DNA of 64,000 bases from Rhodospirillaceae bacterium (GTDB lineage: Bacteria > Pseudomonadota > Alphaproteobacteria > DSM-16000 > Inquilinaceae): NCBI GenBank assembly GCA_020638595.1, contig JACKIG010000006.1:124001-188000 (forward strand). The letters are read 5' to 3'. The position numbers and the translations under genes were made by a program. How positions within the stretch are numbered: position 1 is the first letter of the stretch; each line of letters starts with the position of its first letter. The notes beneath the pieces were generated by a model. That model was not told the origin of the DNA. It saw only the letters and a program-made list of their open reading frames with translations, and searched no databases. Positions 15,776-25,500 of this stretch are shown piece after piece.

Positions 15776-16780
15776 ATGATCACCCTGGATGGTTCGCGGC
15801 TCACGGTCCGCTTTGCCGAGGTCCACACCGACGCGGTCGCCGCCATCGAGTTCCAGCGCACGCTGCGCATCCCCGATGACGGCCGCACCTATCCCCTGCC
15901 CCCGGGGCTGGGGTCGTTCCCGCTGACGATGGTGGACAGCCTGGAAGGCCGCGTGCCGGAGGATTGGGCCCGGCGCGGCGGCGTCGTCATGCCCATGCAC
16001 CAGGCCGAAGCCATGTGGGTCAGCTTCCCCTATCACTGGGGCACGGGCTATCCGTTCGCCATCAAGGTGGCCACCGGCAGGATCAACGCCGTCACCGGCG
16101 ACGAATGGACCGACGGGCTGCACGACGACCCGCAGGACTATCTGGTGGTGCCGACCCAGCCCTGGCTGGACGGCTATTGCGTCGAGAAGGGATCGATCCG
16201 CCAGTTCGTCGCCATGCCGCTGGGCAAGGGCTACACGGCGGAAGAGCAGCTGACCGGCCGCGCCGACACCGGCGGCCTGCAGCTGATCGCCTATCCGATG
16301 AAGCCCGAGCGCTACGAGACCATCAAGCACCGCCAACGCCAGCGCAGCCTCGGCACCGTCGACGCGATGATGCCGATGGCCGCAGCCACCCCCATGGGCC
16401 TGGCCCCGGGCGGGCGGATGAAGCAGCACATCTATGACGACCCCTATGGCCTGGACGCCTGGGACCAGACGCAGGCCGCCCGCTGCTTCGTCGCCATCGT
16501 CAATTCGCTGGGCTGGCTGGAGCTGACCGGCAGCCCGCCGCCATGGCGGCCGCCCTCGGCCAAGGAGTACACTGCCCACGGCCTGCCCTGGTTCGATTTC
16601 TACGCCGACGACCGGCCGGCGCTGGAGGGCGCGGACAAGCTGGCCAAGCTGAAAAGCGTCGCCGAGATGGGCGAGGAGAAGGGCGAGATGCCGCTGCCGG
16701 AGAACGAGACGACCGACCCCAAGGTCGTGATCGCGCTGGGTCCCGGCGGCCGTCCGATCGTGCGCGAGGGCGAGTGGTAG
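15776..16780 (+). CDS. Conserved protein of unknown function, coupled to cobC
   Basis: Predicted 334 residues from the ATG at 15776 (GAGG 8 nt upstream); the earlier ATG at 15665 would run through a palindromic repeat and is rejected. There is no signal peptide or membrane helix. Landmarks are VSFPYHWGTGYPFAIKVATG, QLIAYPMKPERYE, MGLAPGGRMKQ and GLPWFDFYADDRPAL. From memory, similar hypothetical proteins occur in other bacterial groups, but I know no assigned function. Its TAG stop overlaps the GTG start of cobC, so the two are probably translated together. Confidence 0.8.
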   Translation: MITLDGSRLTVRFAEVHTDAVAAIEFQRTLRIPDDGRTYPLPPGLGSFPLTMVDSLEGRVPEDWARRGGVVMPMHQAEAMWVSFPYHWGTGYPFAIKVATGRINAVTGDEWTDGLHDDPQDYLVVPTQPWLDGYCVEKGSIRQFVAMPLGKGYTAEEQLTGRADTGGLQLIAYPMKPERYETIKHRQRQRSLGTVDAMMPMAAATPMGLAPGGRMKQHIYDDPYGLDAWDQTQAARCFVAIVNSLGWLELTGSPPPWRPPSAKEYTAHGLPWFDFYADDRPALEGADKLAKLKSVAEMGEEKGEMPLPENETTDPKVVIALGPGGRPIVREGEW

Positions 16781-17769
16781 CCGCGCCGCCCCGGCACGGC
16801 GGCGACCTGGCCGCCGCCATCGCCACATATGGTGGCCGTCGCGGGGACTGGCTGGACCTGTCCACCGGCATCAATCCGCACGCCTACCCCATCCCGGCGC
16901 TGCCGCCCGAGGCCTGGACGCATCTGCCGCAGGGCGATGCCGAAGCCGCGCTGCGCGGGGCCGCCGCCGGCTGCTACGGCGTGCCCGACCCGGCCTGCAT
17001 CGTCCCCGCCCCCGGTACCCAGGCGCTGATCCAGTGGCTTGCCCGCCTGACCGCCCCGGGCACCGTCGCCGTGGTCGGCCCCACCTATGGCGAGCACGCC
17101 GCCCAATGGCGCCTGGCGGGCCACACGGTGCGCGAGGTGGCGGAGGCCGGCGATCACGCGCAAGCCGCCGTGCTGATCGTGGTCAACCCCAACAACCCCG
17201 ACGGCCGCATTGTCCCCCGCCGCGACCTGCTGGCCATCGCCGACCGCCGCGCCGCCCACGGCCGTTTGACCATAGTCGACGAGGCCTTCGCCGACGTGGT
17301 CCCCGACGCGAGCATCGCCGACGCCGCCGGCCTGCCGGGTCTGGTCATCCTGCGGTCGTTCGGCAAGGTCTTCGGCCTGGCCGGCCTGCGCCTGGGCTTC
17401 GCGCTTGCCCCCCCAGCGCCGGCACAACGCCTGCGCGAGGCCCTGGGCCCTTGGCCCGTCAGTGGCCCGGCGCTGGCCATCGGCGCCCTGGCCCTGGCAG
17501 ACGCCCGCTGGATCGCCGCCATGCGCACCCAGCTGGCCGCCGAGGCCGCCCAGCTTGACTCCGTCCTTGCGGCCGCCGGCCTGACGATCATCGGCGGCAC
17601 CCCCCTCTTCCGCCTGATCGCGACGGCCGAGGCCCAGGCCCTCCACGCCCGCCTCGCCCGCCGCCACATCCTCACCCGGCCGTTCGACTACCGCCCGGAC
17701 TGGCTGCGGCTGGGGTTGCCGGGGAATACCGGCCGTCTGGGGCGGTTGGCGGAGGGTCTGGGCAGCTGA
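16774..17769 (+). CDS. cobC: Threonine-phosphate decarboxylase CobC/CobD-type
   Basis: Predicted 331 residues, GTG start at 16774 overlapping the upstream stop, with GAGGG 5 nt before. A fold-type I PLP enzyme of the histidinol-phosphate aminotransferase family. It makes (R)-1-amino-2-propanol phosphate for the cobalamin nucleotide loop. Motifs are RHGGDLAAA at the N-terminus, LDLSTGINPHAYP, the NPNNPDGR substrate/PLP loop, DEAFAD and the PLP lysine in RSFGKVFGLAGLRLGF. In alphaproteobacteria cobC normally pairs with cobD; here cobD is 11 kb away at 28394. Confidence 0.92.
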   Translation: MVAAPPRHGGDLAAAIATYGGRRGDWLDLSTGINPHAYPIPALPPEAWTHLPQGDAEAALRGAAAGCYGVPDPACIVPAPGTQALIQWLARLTAPGTVAVVGPTYGEHAAQWRLAGHTVREVAEAGDHAQAAVLIVVNPNNPDGRIVPRRDLLAIADRRAAHGRLTIVDEAFADVVPDASIADAAGLPGLVILRSFGKVFGLAGLRLGFALAPPAPAQRLREALGPWPVSGPALAIGALALADARWIAAMRTQLAAEAAQLDSVLAAAGLTIIGGTPLFRLIATAEAQALHARLARRHILTRPFDYRPDWLRLGLPGNTGRLGRLAEGLGS

Positions 17770-17788
17770 TAGCTGACGTCCGCCGTCA

Positions 17789-18310
17789 ATGTGCATGAAC
17801 CATGTGACGACGCGGAAATACCTCGGCGTGTTTGAGAGCCTGTTCCTGGTCCGGACCATCCAGCCCTGGTTCACCAACATGCTTTCGCGGCTGACGAAGA
17901 CGCCGAAGCTGCATTTCGTCGATTCCGGACTGTTGTCAGCGCTGCTCGACCTCTCGCCCGAGCGCCTGCGTGTCGACCGCAAGCCGCTTGGGGCAGTGCT
18001 GGAAACCTTCGTTCTGGGCGAGGTCCTGAAACTGGCAAGCTGGTCCGACGACCACTTCGAGGTTTCCCATTTCCGTGACAAGGACGGCAACGAGGTCGAT
18101 ATCGTCATCGAGAACCGCCGTGGGCAGGTCGTCGGTATCGAGGTGAAAGCCGCCGCCACCGTGACGGCTGCGGATTTCGGTGGCCTGCGCCGACTGGCCC
18201 AGGCCTGCGGCGAGCGATTTGCGCTGGGTCTCGTTCTGCACGACCACGGCCACACGGTGCCGTTCGGCGACCGTCTGTTCGCCAGCCCGATTTCGGCCCT
18301 GTGGGGCTGA
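17789..18310 (+). pseudogene. DUF4143 C-terminal remnant of an AAA ATPase
   Basis: A 173-residue frame covering only the C-terminal half of the AAA_14/DUF4143 ATPase family. It begins at the linker (TTRKYLGVFESLFLVRTIQPW), contains the DUF4143 core KLHFVDSGLLSALL, and ends with the PD-(D/E)XK-like segment GNEVDIVIENRRGQVVGIEVKA. The N-terminal P-loop ATPase domain is missing and no trace of it lies upstream, where cobC ends 20 bp away. I call it a degraded gene left by recombination. A short independent product cannot be excluded. Confidence 0.75.
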
Positions 18311-18478
18311 TTCCGGCCGCTTTCAATCGGTCGGACCCAATCGCAAATCGGCGGTCCGGCACAGATTTCCTCCGACTTCGGCACATTGTGTAGTGACGAA
18401 ACCAGGATCACCATGCGTGCCCCTTGCGGACCTTCCCCCCGCGCGTCCCCCCAACACACAAGAACAGGAGAGCGGTGC

Positions 18479-19099
18479 ATGACGATCACCATGATGGGGT
18501 TGGATGTCCTGTCGTTCATGCGGCAGTACCGGGTGCAGCTGGCCTACGCCAAACGCAGCGGGGAGACCGCGCCGATCGACGACTGCGCCGCCGGGCCGCA
18601 TGCCAAGACCCTGCACTTCCCCGAAGGCACCCGCTTCACCATGGCGATCACGTCGGCGGGCACCGATGCCACCGTCACCATCCAGCGGCCGACCAATACG
18701 GCGGAAACCTTCGTGCGCTACCTGCCGTGGCAACCCGACCGCTGCACCTATATGCGCATCGACAATGCCGCCAAGATCGCCTTCACCGGGCCGCTGACCG
18801 GCTGCAACATCTATGTCGCGGGGTCGAGGACCAACCCGGTGCTGTTCCACACCAATTCCAACACCAACGCCGACGACGCGGTGGCCAACAACACCGCCAA
18901 GCAGCTGATGACCCAGAACCTGCTGGCGGCCAATGTCTGCGGCATCCCCAACAACACCCTGATCGGCGGCCGGCTGGAACGGAAGAGCTATTCCGGCGAC
19001 TATTACGGCTTCGTCTTCGGGCTGAAGGAAGGCACCGACTGGCGGTTCTACTTCAACGGCGTCGGTGCCGGCATCAGCAAGCTCAGCCGCATCTTTTAA
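18479..19099 (+). CDS. Putative CNF1/BLF1-like cysteine deamidase-fold protein
   Basis: Predicted 206 residues; the ATG at 18479 follows AGGAGAG. There is no signal peptide or membrane segment. The stretch PLTGCNIYVAG...VLFHTN places Cys109 in an LTGC motif and His124 exactly 15 residues later. That spacing equals the catalytic Cys866/His881 pair of Escherichia coli CNF1, whose Rho-activating domain carries an LSGC motif. Burkholderia BLF1 and CheD deamidases share this fold. The length matches a stand-alone catalytic domain. Function as a glutamine deamidase toxin is inference from motif and spacing only. It follows a DUF4143 remnant, hinting at a mobile neighbourhood. Confidence 0.5.
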   Translation: MTITMMGLDVLSFMRQYRVQLAYAKRSGETAPIDDCAAGPHAKTLHFPEGTRFTMAITSAGTDATVTIQRPTNTAETFVRYLPWQPDRCTYMRIDNAAKIAFTGPLTGCNIYVAGSRTNPVLFHTNSNTNADDAVANNTAKQLMTQNLLAANVCGIPNNTLIGGRLERKSYSGDYYGFVFGLKEGTDWRFYFNGVGAGISKLSRIF

Positions 19100-19259
19100 G
19101 CCCCCCCAAATGCAGGCCGGGGTCCGGTCGCCGGTCGCGGACGGCGTCACGGACACCCCACGTCTATAAGAATTATCGGGACGCACGCACAAGACACGTT
19201 CCGGTTTTGATCGCCCGCCCCACTCTCGACACACTGTCTTGAAACCATAGGCCACTCGC

Positions 19260-19288
19260 CTTTCCGCCCCGTCGCCGGGGACGGAAAG
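19260..19288. terminator. Strong hairpin between CNF-like gene and metzincin
   Basis: CTTTCCGCCCCG (19260-19271) pairs with CGGGGACGGAAAG (19276-19288) with one bulged base and a 4-nt loop. No T tract follows, so it may be a rho-assisted terminator for the upstream gene or a leader structure of the metalloprotease transcript. Confidence 0.45.
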
Positions 19289-19357
19289 CTTGCCCGGGTA
19301 TCGGAGGTTGGGCCACGCGGCCCGCGAGGGAGGCTTCCGTCGGACAACCGGACAAGG

Positions 19358-20464
19358 ATGGCGATCATGGCCAAGGCGAAACAGCAGACCGACAGGGGCG
19401 CGGGCGACACGACGGCTGAGCCGGCGGGCCACTGCACGTTGCCCAGGATCCCGCCGCGCAGCTTCAGCGTGCCGATGCTTCCCGATCGCGAGCGGCTGAT
19501 CCTCGTCGCGGACCGCAAGTGGGTCAACCAGACGGTCCTGCACTATCATTTCCTGGTCGAGCCGGCCCTGTGGCGCGGTTCGGACGACGACAAGCAGGCG
19601 GTGCGCGACGCGTTCCGCACCTGGAAGGAGTTGCCGATCGGCCTGGACTTCGCCGAAGTCACCGATGCCCGCGAGGCGGAGATCCGCATCGGCTTCCACC
19701 AGGGCGACGGGTCATGGTCCTATGTCGGGCGCGACGCCATCGACCTGGCGCCCGATCCGGCGGAGCGGACGATGAATTTCGGCTGGTCGTTGACGACCCC
19801 CTACGGCCGCGACACCGCCCTGCACGAGATCGGCCATGCGCTGGGATTCCCCCACGAGCACCAGAACCCGAATGCCGGCATCGTGTGGAACGAAGACGCC
19901 GTCTACCGCTATTTCGCCGGGTACCCGAACTATTGGGACCCCGCCACGACGCAGTGGAACGTCCTGCGCAAGCTGTCGGCGGCGGAAGTCACCGGGTCGG
20001 ACTGGGACCGCGATTCGATCATGCACTACCAGTTCGAGGCCGGGCTGATCCTCACGCCGCCGGAATTCCGGGACCGCCCCCTGATCCCGGCGCCGGGATT
20101 GTCGCCGACGGACATCGAGACGGCGAAGGGGTTCTACCCCGCGCCGGCGGCGGCGATCCTGCCGGAGCTGCGCCCCTATGAAGCGCACCGCATCCGCCTG
20201 GATCCCGGACAGCAGGTCGACTTCGAAATCCGCCCGACCTTCAGCCGCACCTATACCATCCAGACCTTCGGGCGCATGGATACGGTCATGGTGCTGTTCG
20301 AGGAAATCGACGGCGAGCCGGCCTATGTCGACGGTGACGACGACAGCGGCTTCGACCTCAACGCCCGGCTGGAGCACCGCCTGTTCAAGGGTCGCCGCTA
20401 TTTCCTGCGCCTGCGCCTCTACTATGCCGAGGCGGCGGGCGAAGGTGCGCTGATGATGTACTGA
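19358..20464 (+). CDS. Metzincin zinc metalloprotease with C-terminal beta domain
   Basis: A 368-residue protein. The zinc-binding motif HEIGHALGFPHEH is near residue 165 and the Met-turn SIMHYQ near residue 225, placing it with metzincins (astacin/matrixin-like). The N-terminal half also has the ADRKW...TVLHYHF start typical of the protease domain. Residues ~270-368 resemble a bacterial pre-peptidase C-terminal-like beta-sandwich (YEAHRIRLDPGQQVDFEI... TFGRMDTVMVLFEE). No signal peptide is visible. ATGs at 19358 and 19367 are both possible. Confidence 0.88.
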   Translation: MAIMAKAKQQTDRGAGDTTAEPAGHCTLPRIPPRSFSVPMLPDRERLILVADRKWVNQTVLHYHFLVEPALWRGSDDDKQAVRDAFRTWKELPIGLDFAEVTDAREAEIRIGFHQGDGSWSYVGRDAIDLAPDPAERTMNFGWSLTTPYGRDTALHEIGHALGFPHEHQNPNAGIVWNEDAVYRYFAGYPNYWDPATTQWNVLRKLSAAEVTGSDWDRDSIMHYQFEAGLILTPPEFRDRPLIPAPGLSPTDIETAKGFYPAPAAAILPELRPYEAHRIRLDPGQQVDFEIRPTFSRTYTIQTFGRMDTVMVLFEEIDGEPAYVDGDDDSGFDLNARLEHRLFKGRRYFLRLRLYYAEAAGEGALMMY

Positions 20465-20477
20465 TCCCGGACCCTGC

Positions 20478-20503
20478 GCGGCGCCCCACCACCGGGGCGC
20501 CGC
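20478..20503 (+). terminator. Terminator hairpin after metzincin gene
   Basis: A perfect 10-bp stem GCGGCGCCCC / GGGGCGCCGC with a 6-nt loop lies 14 bp after the metalloprotease stop. There is no strong T run, but stability and position fit a transcription terminator separating this gene from the cobalamin riboswitch transcript. Confidence 0.65.
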
Positions 20504-20597
20504 GACCGTGGCCGCCCCCAGGACGGTCGCCACCTGCGCGCCTTCGCGCCGGATTGACGGCCCTGCCGGCCCCCCCCTATGGTGGCTGCCGTGATCC

Positions 20598-20802
20598 ATG
20601 CGCCGGTTTCCCCTGAGACCCGGGACAGGGCCTTCGGGGAAGCCAACAGGGAACGCGGTGACGTTCGGGTATCCGGGCGGAGTCCGCGGCTGCCCCCGCA
20701 ACTGTGAGCGGAGAGGCCGGCCCCATCCCTTGCCACTGGCCCGTCGGGGCTGGGAAGGCGGGGCCCCGGCCCGTGACCCGCAAGCCAGGAGACCTGCCGG
20801 CG
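20598..20802 (+). promoter_or_regulatory. Cobalamin (AdoCbl) riboswitch
   Basis: The ~200-nt leader upstream of cobP contains the conserved elements in order: an AACAGGGAACGCGGTGA block (20645-20661), the GCCCCCGCAACTGTGAGCGG core (20692-20711), GCCACTGG (20732), GGGAAGGCGGGG and a near-consensus B12 box AAGCCAGGAGACCTGCC (20782-20798). Cobalamin riboswitches repress downstream genes when adenosylcobalamin binds. Here the target is the cobP-cobW-cobN-cobO-cobQ operon. Confidence 0.95.
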
Positions 20803-20925
20803 CGGGGACCATCGACTGACAGGCCGCCGGGCGGGGTGTACCGGGGGCGGGTCGCCGCTGCCGGCCTGGCGGATCCGCCCCCCTCCACACTCTGCGACCC
20901 ACGGCGCCGATAGGGGGGACGACGT

Positions 20926-21468
20926 TTGGCCACGCACGGTCAAGGCTCAGAAGGCCGCATCACCCTGGTGCTGGGCGGTGCCCGCTCGGGCAAGAGCCGC
21001 CGTGCGGAGGAGCTGGTGGCGGCCATGGGCGGCCAGCCCGTCTATCTGGCTACGGCCGCCGCCGGCGATGCCGAGATGGCCGCGCGCATCGCCCACCACC
21101 GCGCCCGCCGCGGCCACCACTGGCACACCGTCGAAGAGCCGCTGGAACTGCCTGCCGCCCTGGCCCGCCACGCCACGCCGCAAGCGGCCGTGCTGGTCGA
21201 CTGCCTGACCTTGTGGCTCAGCAACCTCTATGGCGCCGGGCGTGACGTGCTGGATGCAACCAACGCGCTGATCCAGGCCCTCCACACCGCCCAAGGCCCC
21301 GTCGTGCTGGTCAGCAACGAGGTCGGCCTGGGCATCGTGCCCGACAACGCGCTGGCCCGGCGCTTCCGCGACGACGCCGGCCGGCTGAACCAGGCGGTGG
21401 CAGAGATTGCCACCCATGTCGTCTTCGTCGCCGCCGGGTTGTCCCTGACCCTCAAGCCCGCATCCTGA
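20926..21468 (+). CDS. cobP: Adenosylcobinamide kinase / guanylyltransferase
   Basis: A 180-residue bifunctional enzyme (CobU/CobP) that phosphorylates adenosylcobinamide and then activates it as GDP-cobinamide in nucleotide-loop assembly. The P-loop is LGGARSGKSRRAEE and the conserved VDCLTLWLSNL and VSNEVGLGIVP segments are present. The start is a TTG preceded by GGGGGG; no ATG fits. It is the first gene after the cobalamin riboswitch, so it should be repressed by cobalamin, and it is followed 11 bp later by cobW. Confidence 0.95.
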   Translation: MATHGQGSEGRITLVLGGARSGKSRRAEELVAAMGGQPVYLATAAAGDAEMAARIAHHRARRGHHWHTVEEPLELPAALARHATPQAAVLVDCLTLWLSNLYGAGRDVLDATNALIQALHTAQGPVVLVSNEVGLGIVPDNALARRFRDDAGRLNQAVAEIATHVVFVAAGLSLTLKPAS

Positions 21469-21479
21469 CCGGAGCCCCC

Positions 21480-22517
21480 ATGCGCAGCCTCGCCAAGATC
21501 CCCGCCACCGTGATCACCGGCTTCCTCGGCGCCGGCAAGACGACGCTGATCCGCCACCTGCTGCGCACGGCCGGCGGGCGGCGCCTGGCGCTGGTGATCA
21601 ACGAGTTCGGCGATATCGGCGTTGACGGTGAGATCCTGCGCGCGTGCGAGGAGGAGGCGTGCCACCCCGGCGACATCGTCGAACTGGCGAACGGCTGCCT
21701 GTGCTGCACCGTGGCCGACGACTTCCTGCCCACCATCGAGACGCTGCTGGGCCGCGAACCCCCGCCGGACCACATCATCATCGAGACCAGCGGCCTTGCC
21801 CTGCCCAAGCCGCTGGTCAAGGCATTTTCCTGGCCCGAGGTGCGCACGCGCGTCACCGTCGACGGCGTGATCACCGTGATCGACGGTGCGGCCACCGCGG
21901 CCGGGCTGTTTGCCGCCGACCCGCAGGCCGTGGCGGATGAACGCGCGGCCGACCCGTCCATCGATCATGACGACCCGCTGGAGGAGCTGTTCGTCGACCA
22001 GCTGCAATGCGCCGACCTGGTGATCCTGAACAAGACCGACCTTCTGGACGAAGCGGCATTGGCCGATGCGATGCGCCATATGGCCCCGCACCTGCGCGAC
22101 GGGGTGAAGGTGCTGCGCACGACCCACGGCGGTATCGATGCGGGCGTGCTGCTGGGCCTGGCCGCAGCGGCGGAGGACGACCTGGCGACGCGCCCGTCCG
22201 TCCACGATGCGGAGGGCGAGCACGACCACGACGACTTCGCCAGCTTCCACGTCGACCTGGGCCATTTCCCCAGCCCGAACGCGCTGATGCAACTGCTGCG
22301 GCCGGTCCTGGCCGCGCCGGAGGTGCTGCGGCTGAAGGGCTTCGCCGCCATCGCCGGCAAGCCCATGCGGCTGGCCGTCCAGGCGGTGGGCCAGCGGCTT
22401 GAGACCTATTTCGACCGGCCGTGGACGGCGGATGAACGGCCGGCCACGCGCCTGGTGGTTATCGGCGGGCGCGACATGGACGAACCGGCGATCCGCGCCG
22501 CGCTGGCCGGCGCGTAA
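21480..22517 (+). CDS. cobW: CobW GTPase (metal chaperone)
   Basis: A 345-residue G3E-family GTPase. The Walker A is GFLGAGKTT (residues ~14-22), the metal-binding CXCC is in NGCLCCTV, and the guanine-specificity NKTD is in VILNKTDLL. The acidic/His stretch GEHDHDD may add metal binding. CobW is thought to deliver cobalt for corrin-ring insertion by the CobN chelatase; cobN follows after 12 bp. The C-terminal CobW_C domain (residues ~245-345) is complete. Confidence 0.95.
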   Translation: MRSLAKIPATVITGFLGAGKTTLIRHLLRTAGGRRLALVINEFGDIGVDGEILRACEEEACHPGDIVELANGCLCCTVADDFLPTIETLLGREPPPDHIIIETSGLALPKPLVKAFSWPEVRTRVTVDGVITVIDGAATAAGLFAADPQAVADERAADPSIDHDDPLEELFVDQLQCADLVILNKTDLLDEAALADAMRHMAPHLRDGVKVLRTTHGGIDAGVLLGLAAAAEDDLATRPSVHDAEGEHDHDDFASFHVDLGHFPSPNALMQLLRPVLAAPEVLRLKGFAAIAGKPMRLAVQAVGQRLETYFDRPWTADERPATRLVVIGGRDMDEPAIRAALAGA

Positions 22518-22529
22518 GGACCCCCGTCC

Positions 22530-25500
22530 GTGCACCTGCTCGCCGCCAAGCCGGGCACCATCCTCGACGGATCGGAAGCGGTCGACCTGGGCCAAAGCCC
22601 GGCCGACATCGTCGTGCTGTCGGCGGCGGATACCGAGCTGGCGGCCCTGAGTGCCGCCCATCGCCAGCGCGGGGCCGACGCACCCACGCTGCGCCTGGCC
22701 AACCTGATGCAGCTGGGCCACAACCTGTCGGTCGACGCCTATGTGGAGGCCGTCATTGCCCGGGCGCGGCTGGTGGTCGTTCGCCTGCTGGGCGGCGCCG
22801 GCTATTGGCCCTATGGGGCGGAACAGGTGGCCGCCGTGGCCCGCGACCGCGGCATCGCCCTGGCCATCGTGCCCGGCGACGACCGCCCGGACCCGGAGCT
22901 GGCGGACCTGTCGACCCTGCCCTTCGAAGCCTGCCACCGGCTGTGGCAATACTGCGTGCATGGCGGGCCGGACAACTACGCGGGTTTCCTGGCCTATGCC
23001 GCCGACCTGATCGGCTGCGACACGGACTGGGCGGAGCCGGTGCCGCTGCCGCGCGCCGGCCTCTACCGACCGGGGGCGGAGCGTTCGGACCTGGCGGGCA
23101 TCCGCGCCGGCTGGACCGAAGGGGCTCCCGTCGCGGGGCTGGTGTTCTACCGCGCGCTGATGCAGGGCGGCGCCCTGGCGCCGGTGGATGCATTGGTGAC
23201 GGCGCTTGGCAAGGCGGGGCTCAATGCCCTGCCCATCTATGTCACCAGCCTCAAGGACCCCGCGGCCGCAGCCCTGGTCGACGAGCTTTGCCGCAGCCTG
23301 GAACCGGCGGTGATGCTGAATGCCACCGGCTTCGCACTGGCCACGCCGGGTGCGAAGGACGTCTTCGACCCCTTCGCCGCAGCCGATTGCCCGGTCTTGC
23401 AGGTGGTCTTCTCCGGCGGCGACGAGACCGCCTGGGCGGAGGGCACGCGGGGCCTGGCGCCGCGCGACCTGGCCATGAACATCGCCCTGCCGGAGGTCGA
23501 CGGGCGCGTGATCACCCGCGCGGTGTCGTTCAAGGCCGAAGCCCGCTTCGACCCGGCCACGCAGGCGCGCATCGCCACCTATCGCCCCGTCGCCGACCGC
23601 GTGCGCTTCGTTGCCGAGCTGGCCGCCGCCTGGGCGCGGCTGCGCCGGTGTCCGGCCGCCGAACGCCGGGTTGCGATCGTACTGGCCAACTACCCCAACC
23701 GCGACGGGCGGCTGGGCAACGGCGTCGGCCTGGACACGCCGGCCAGCGTCGTCGGCGTCCTGCGGGCGATGGCCGCGGCCGGCTATCGCGTCGCCGGCAT
23801 CCCCGCCGACGGCAACACGCTGATGCGGCGCCTTGGCACCGGCCCCACCAACGCGCTGGCGGGCCGCGATGCGCGAACCGGCGGGGCAGCGCTGCCGCTT
23901 GCCGACTACCGCGCCTTTTTCGAGAACCTGCCGGCGACGGTGCGCAGGGCCGTCGGCGACCGCTGGGGCGCACCGGAGGCCGACCCCTTCGTCGCCGACG
24001 GTGCCTTCCGGCTGAGCACGCTCGCGCTGGGCAATGTCGTCGTCGCGGTCCAGCCGGCGCGCGGCTACAACATCGACCCCAAGTCCAGCTATCACGACCC
24101 CGACCTGCCGCCGCCGCACGGCTATCTGGCCTTCCATGCCTGGGTCCGGCGGCACTTCGGCGCCCATGCCGTCGTCCATATGGGCAAGCACGGCAACCTG
24201 GAATGGCTGCCCGGCAAGGCGGTGGCGTTGTCGGAGACCTGCTTTCCGGAGGTCGCCCTGGGGCCGCTGCCCAATCTCTATCCCTTCATCGTCAACGATC
24301 CCGGCGAGGGCACCCAAGCCAAGCGACGCACCGCCGCCGTCATCGTCGACCACCTGACCCCGCCGCTGACCCGCGCCGAAAGCTATGGCCCCTTGCGCGA
24401 CCTGGAACTGCTGGTCGACGAGTACTACGAGGCCGCCGGCGTCGACCCGCGGCGGCTGAAGCTGCTGCGCGGCCAGATCCTGGAGCTGGCGCAGTCGGCC
24501 GGCCTTGCCGCCGATTGCGGCATCGTCGACGACGATGCGCCGGACGAGGCGCTCTCGAAGCTGGACAACCACCTGTGCGAGCTGAAGGAACTGCAGATCC
24601 GCGACGGCCTGCACATCTTCGGCCAGGTGCCCGCAGGCATGCAGCGCACCGACCTGCTGGTGGCCCTCACCCGCGTGCCGCGGGGCGCCGGCCAGGGTGG
24701 CGACGCCTCGCTGATCCGATCCCTGGCCGCCGATCTCGGCCTTGCCGGCTTCGACCCGCTGGACTGCCGGCTGGGCGACCGGTGGACCGGACCGCAACCG
24801 CCGGCCCTGGCCGGCGGCGCCGCCTGGCGGACCAACGGCGACACCGTGGAGCGGCTGGAATGCCTGGCCCAGGCGCTGGTGGCCGGCCAGCGACGGCCGG
24901 AGGAACGCTGGTCCCGCACACGGGCGGTGCTCGCCGCCATCGGCGAAACCGTTGCCCCGGCGCTTGATGCCTCCGGCGATGCGGAGTTCGCCGGGCTGCT
25001 GGCCGGCCTCGATGGGCGCTTCGTCGCCCCCGGTTCCTCCGGCGCGCCGACGCGCGGGCGGCTGGACGTGCTGCCCACCGGCCGCAATTTCTATTCCGTC
25101 GACAGCCGCACCGTGCCGACGCCGGCGGCCTGGCAGCTGGGCTGGCGCTCGGCCGCACTGCTGCTCGACCGCCACCGGCAAGAGGAAGGCGACTGGCCCC
25201 GGCGCCTGGCGCTCAGCGCCTGGGGCACGGCCAATATGCGCACGGGCGGCGACGACGTCGCCCAGGCGCTGGCGCTGCTGGGTGTGCAGCCGGTGTGGGA
25301 CACCGCCTCGCGCCGCGTCACCGGGTTCGAGATCATGCCGCTTGCGGTGCTGGACCGGCCGCGCGTCGACGTCACCTTCCGCGTCTCCGGCTTCTTCCGC
25401 GACGCCTTCCCGTCGCAGATCGACCTGTTGGACAGTGCAGTGCGCGCCGTCGCCGCCTTGGACGAACCGCCGGACATGAACCCGCTGGCCGACCAGGTGC

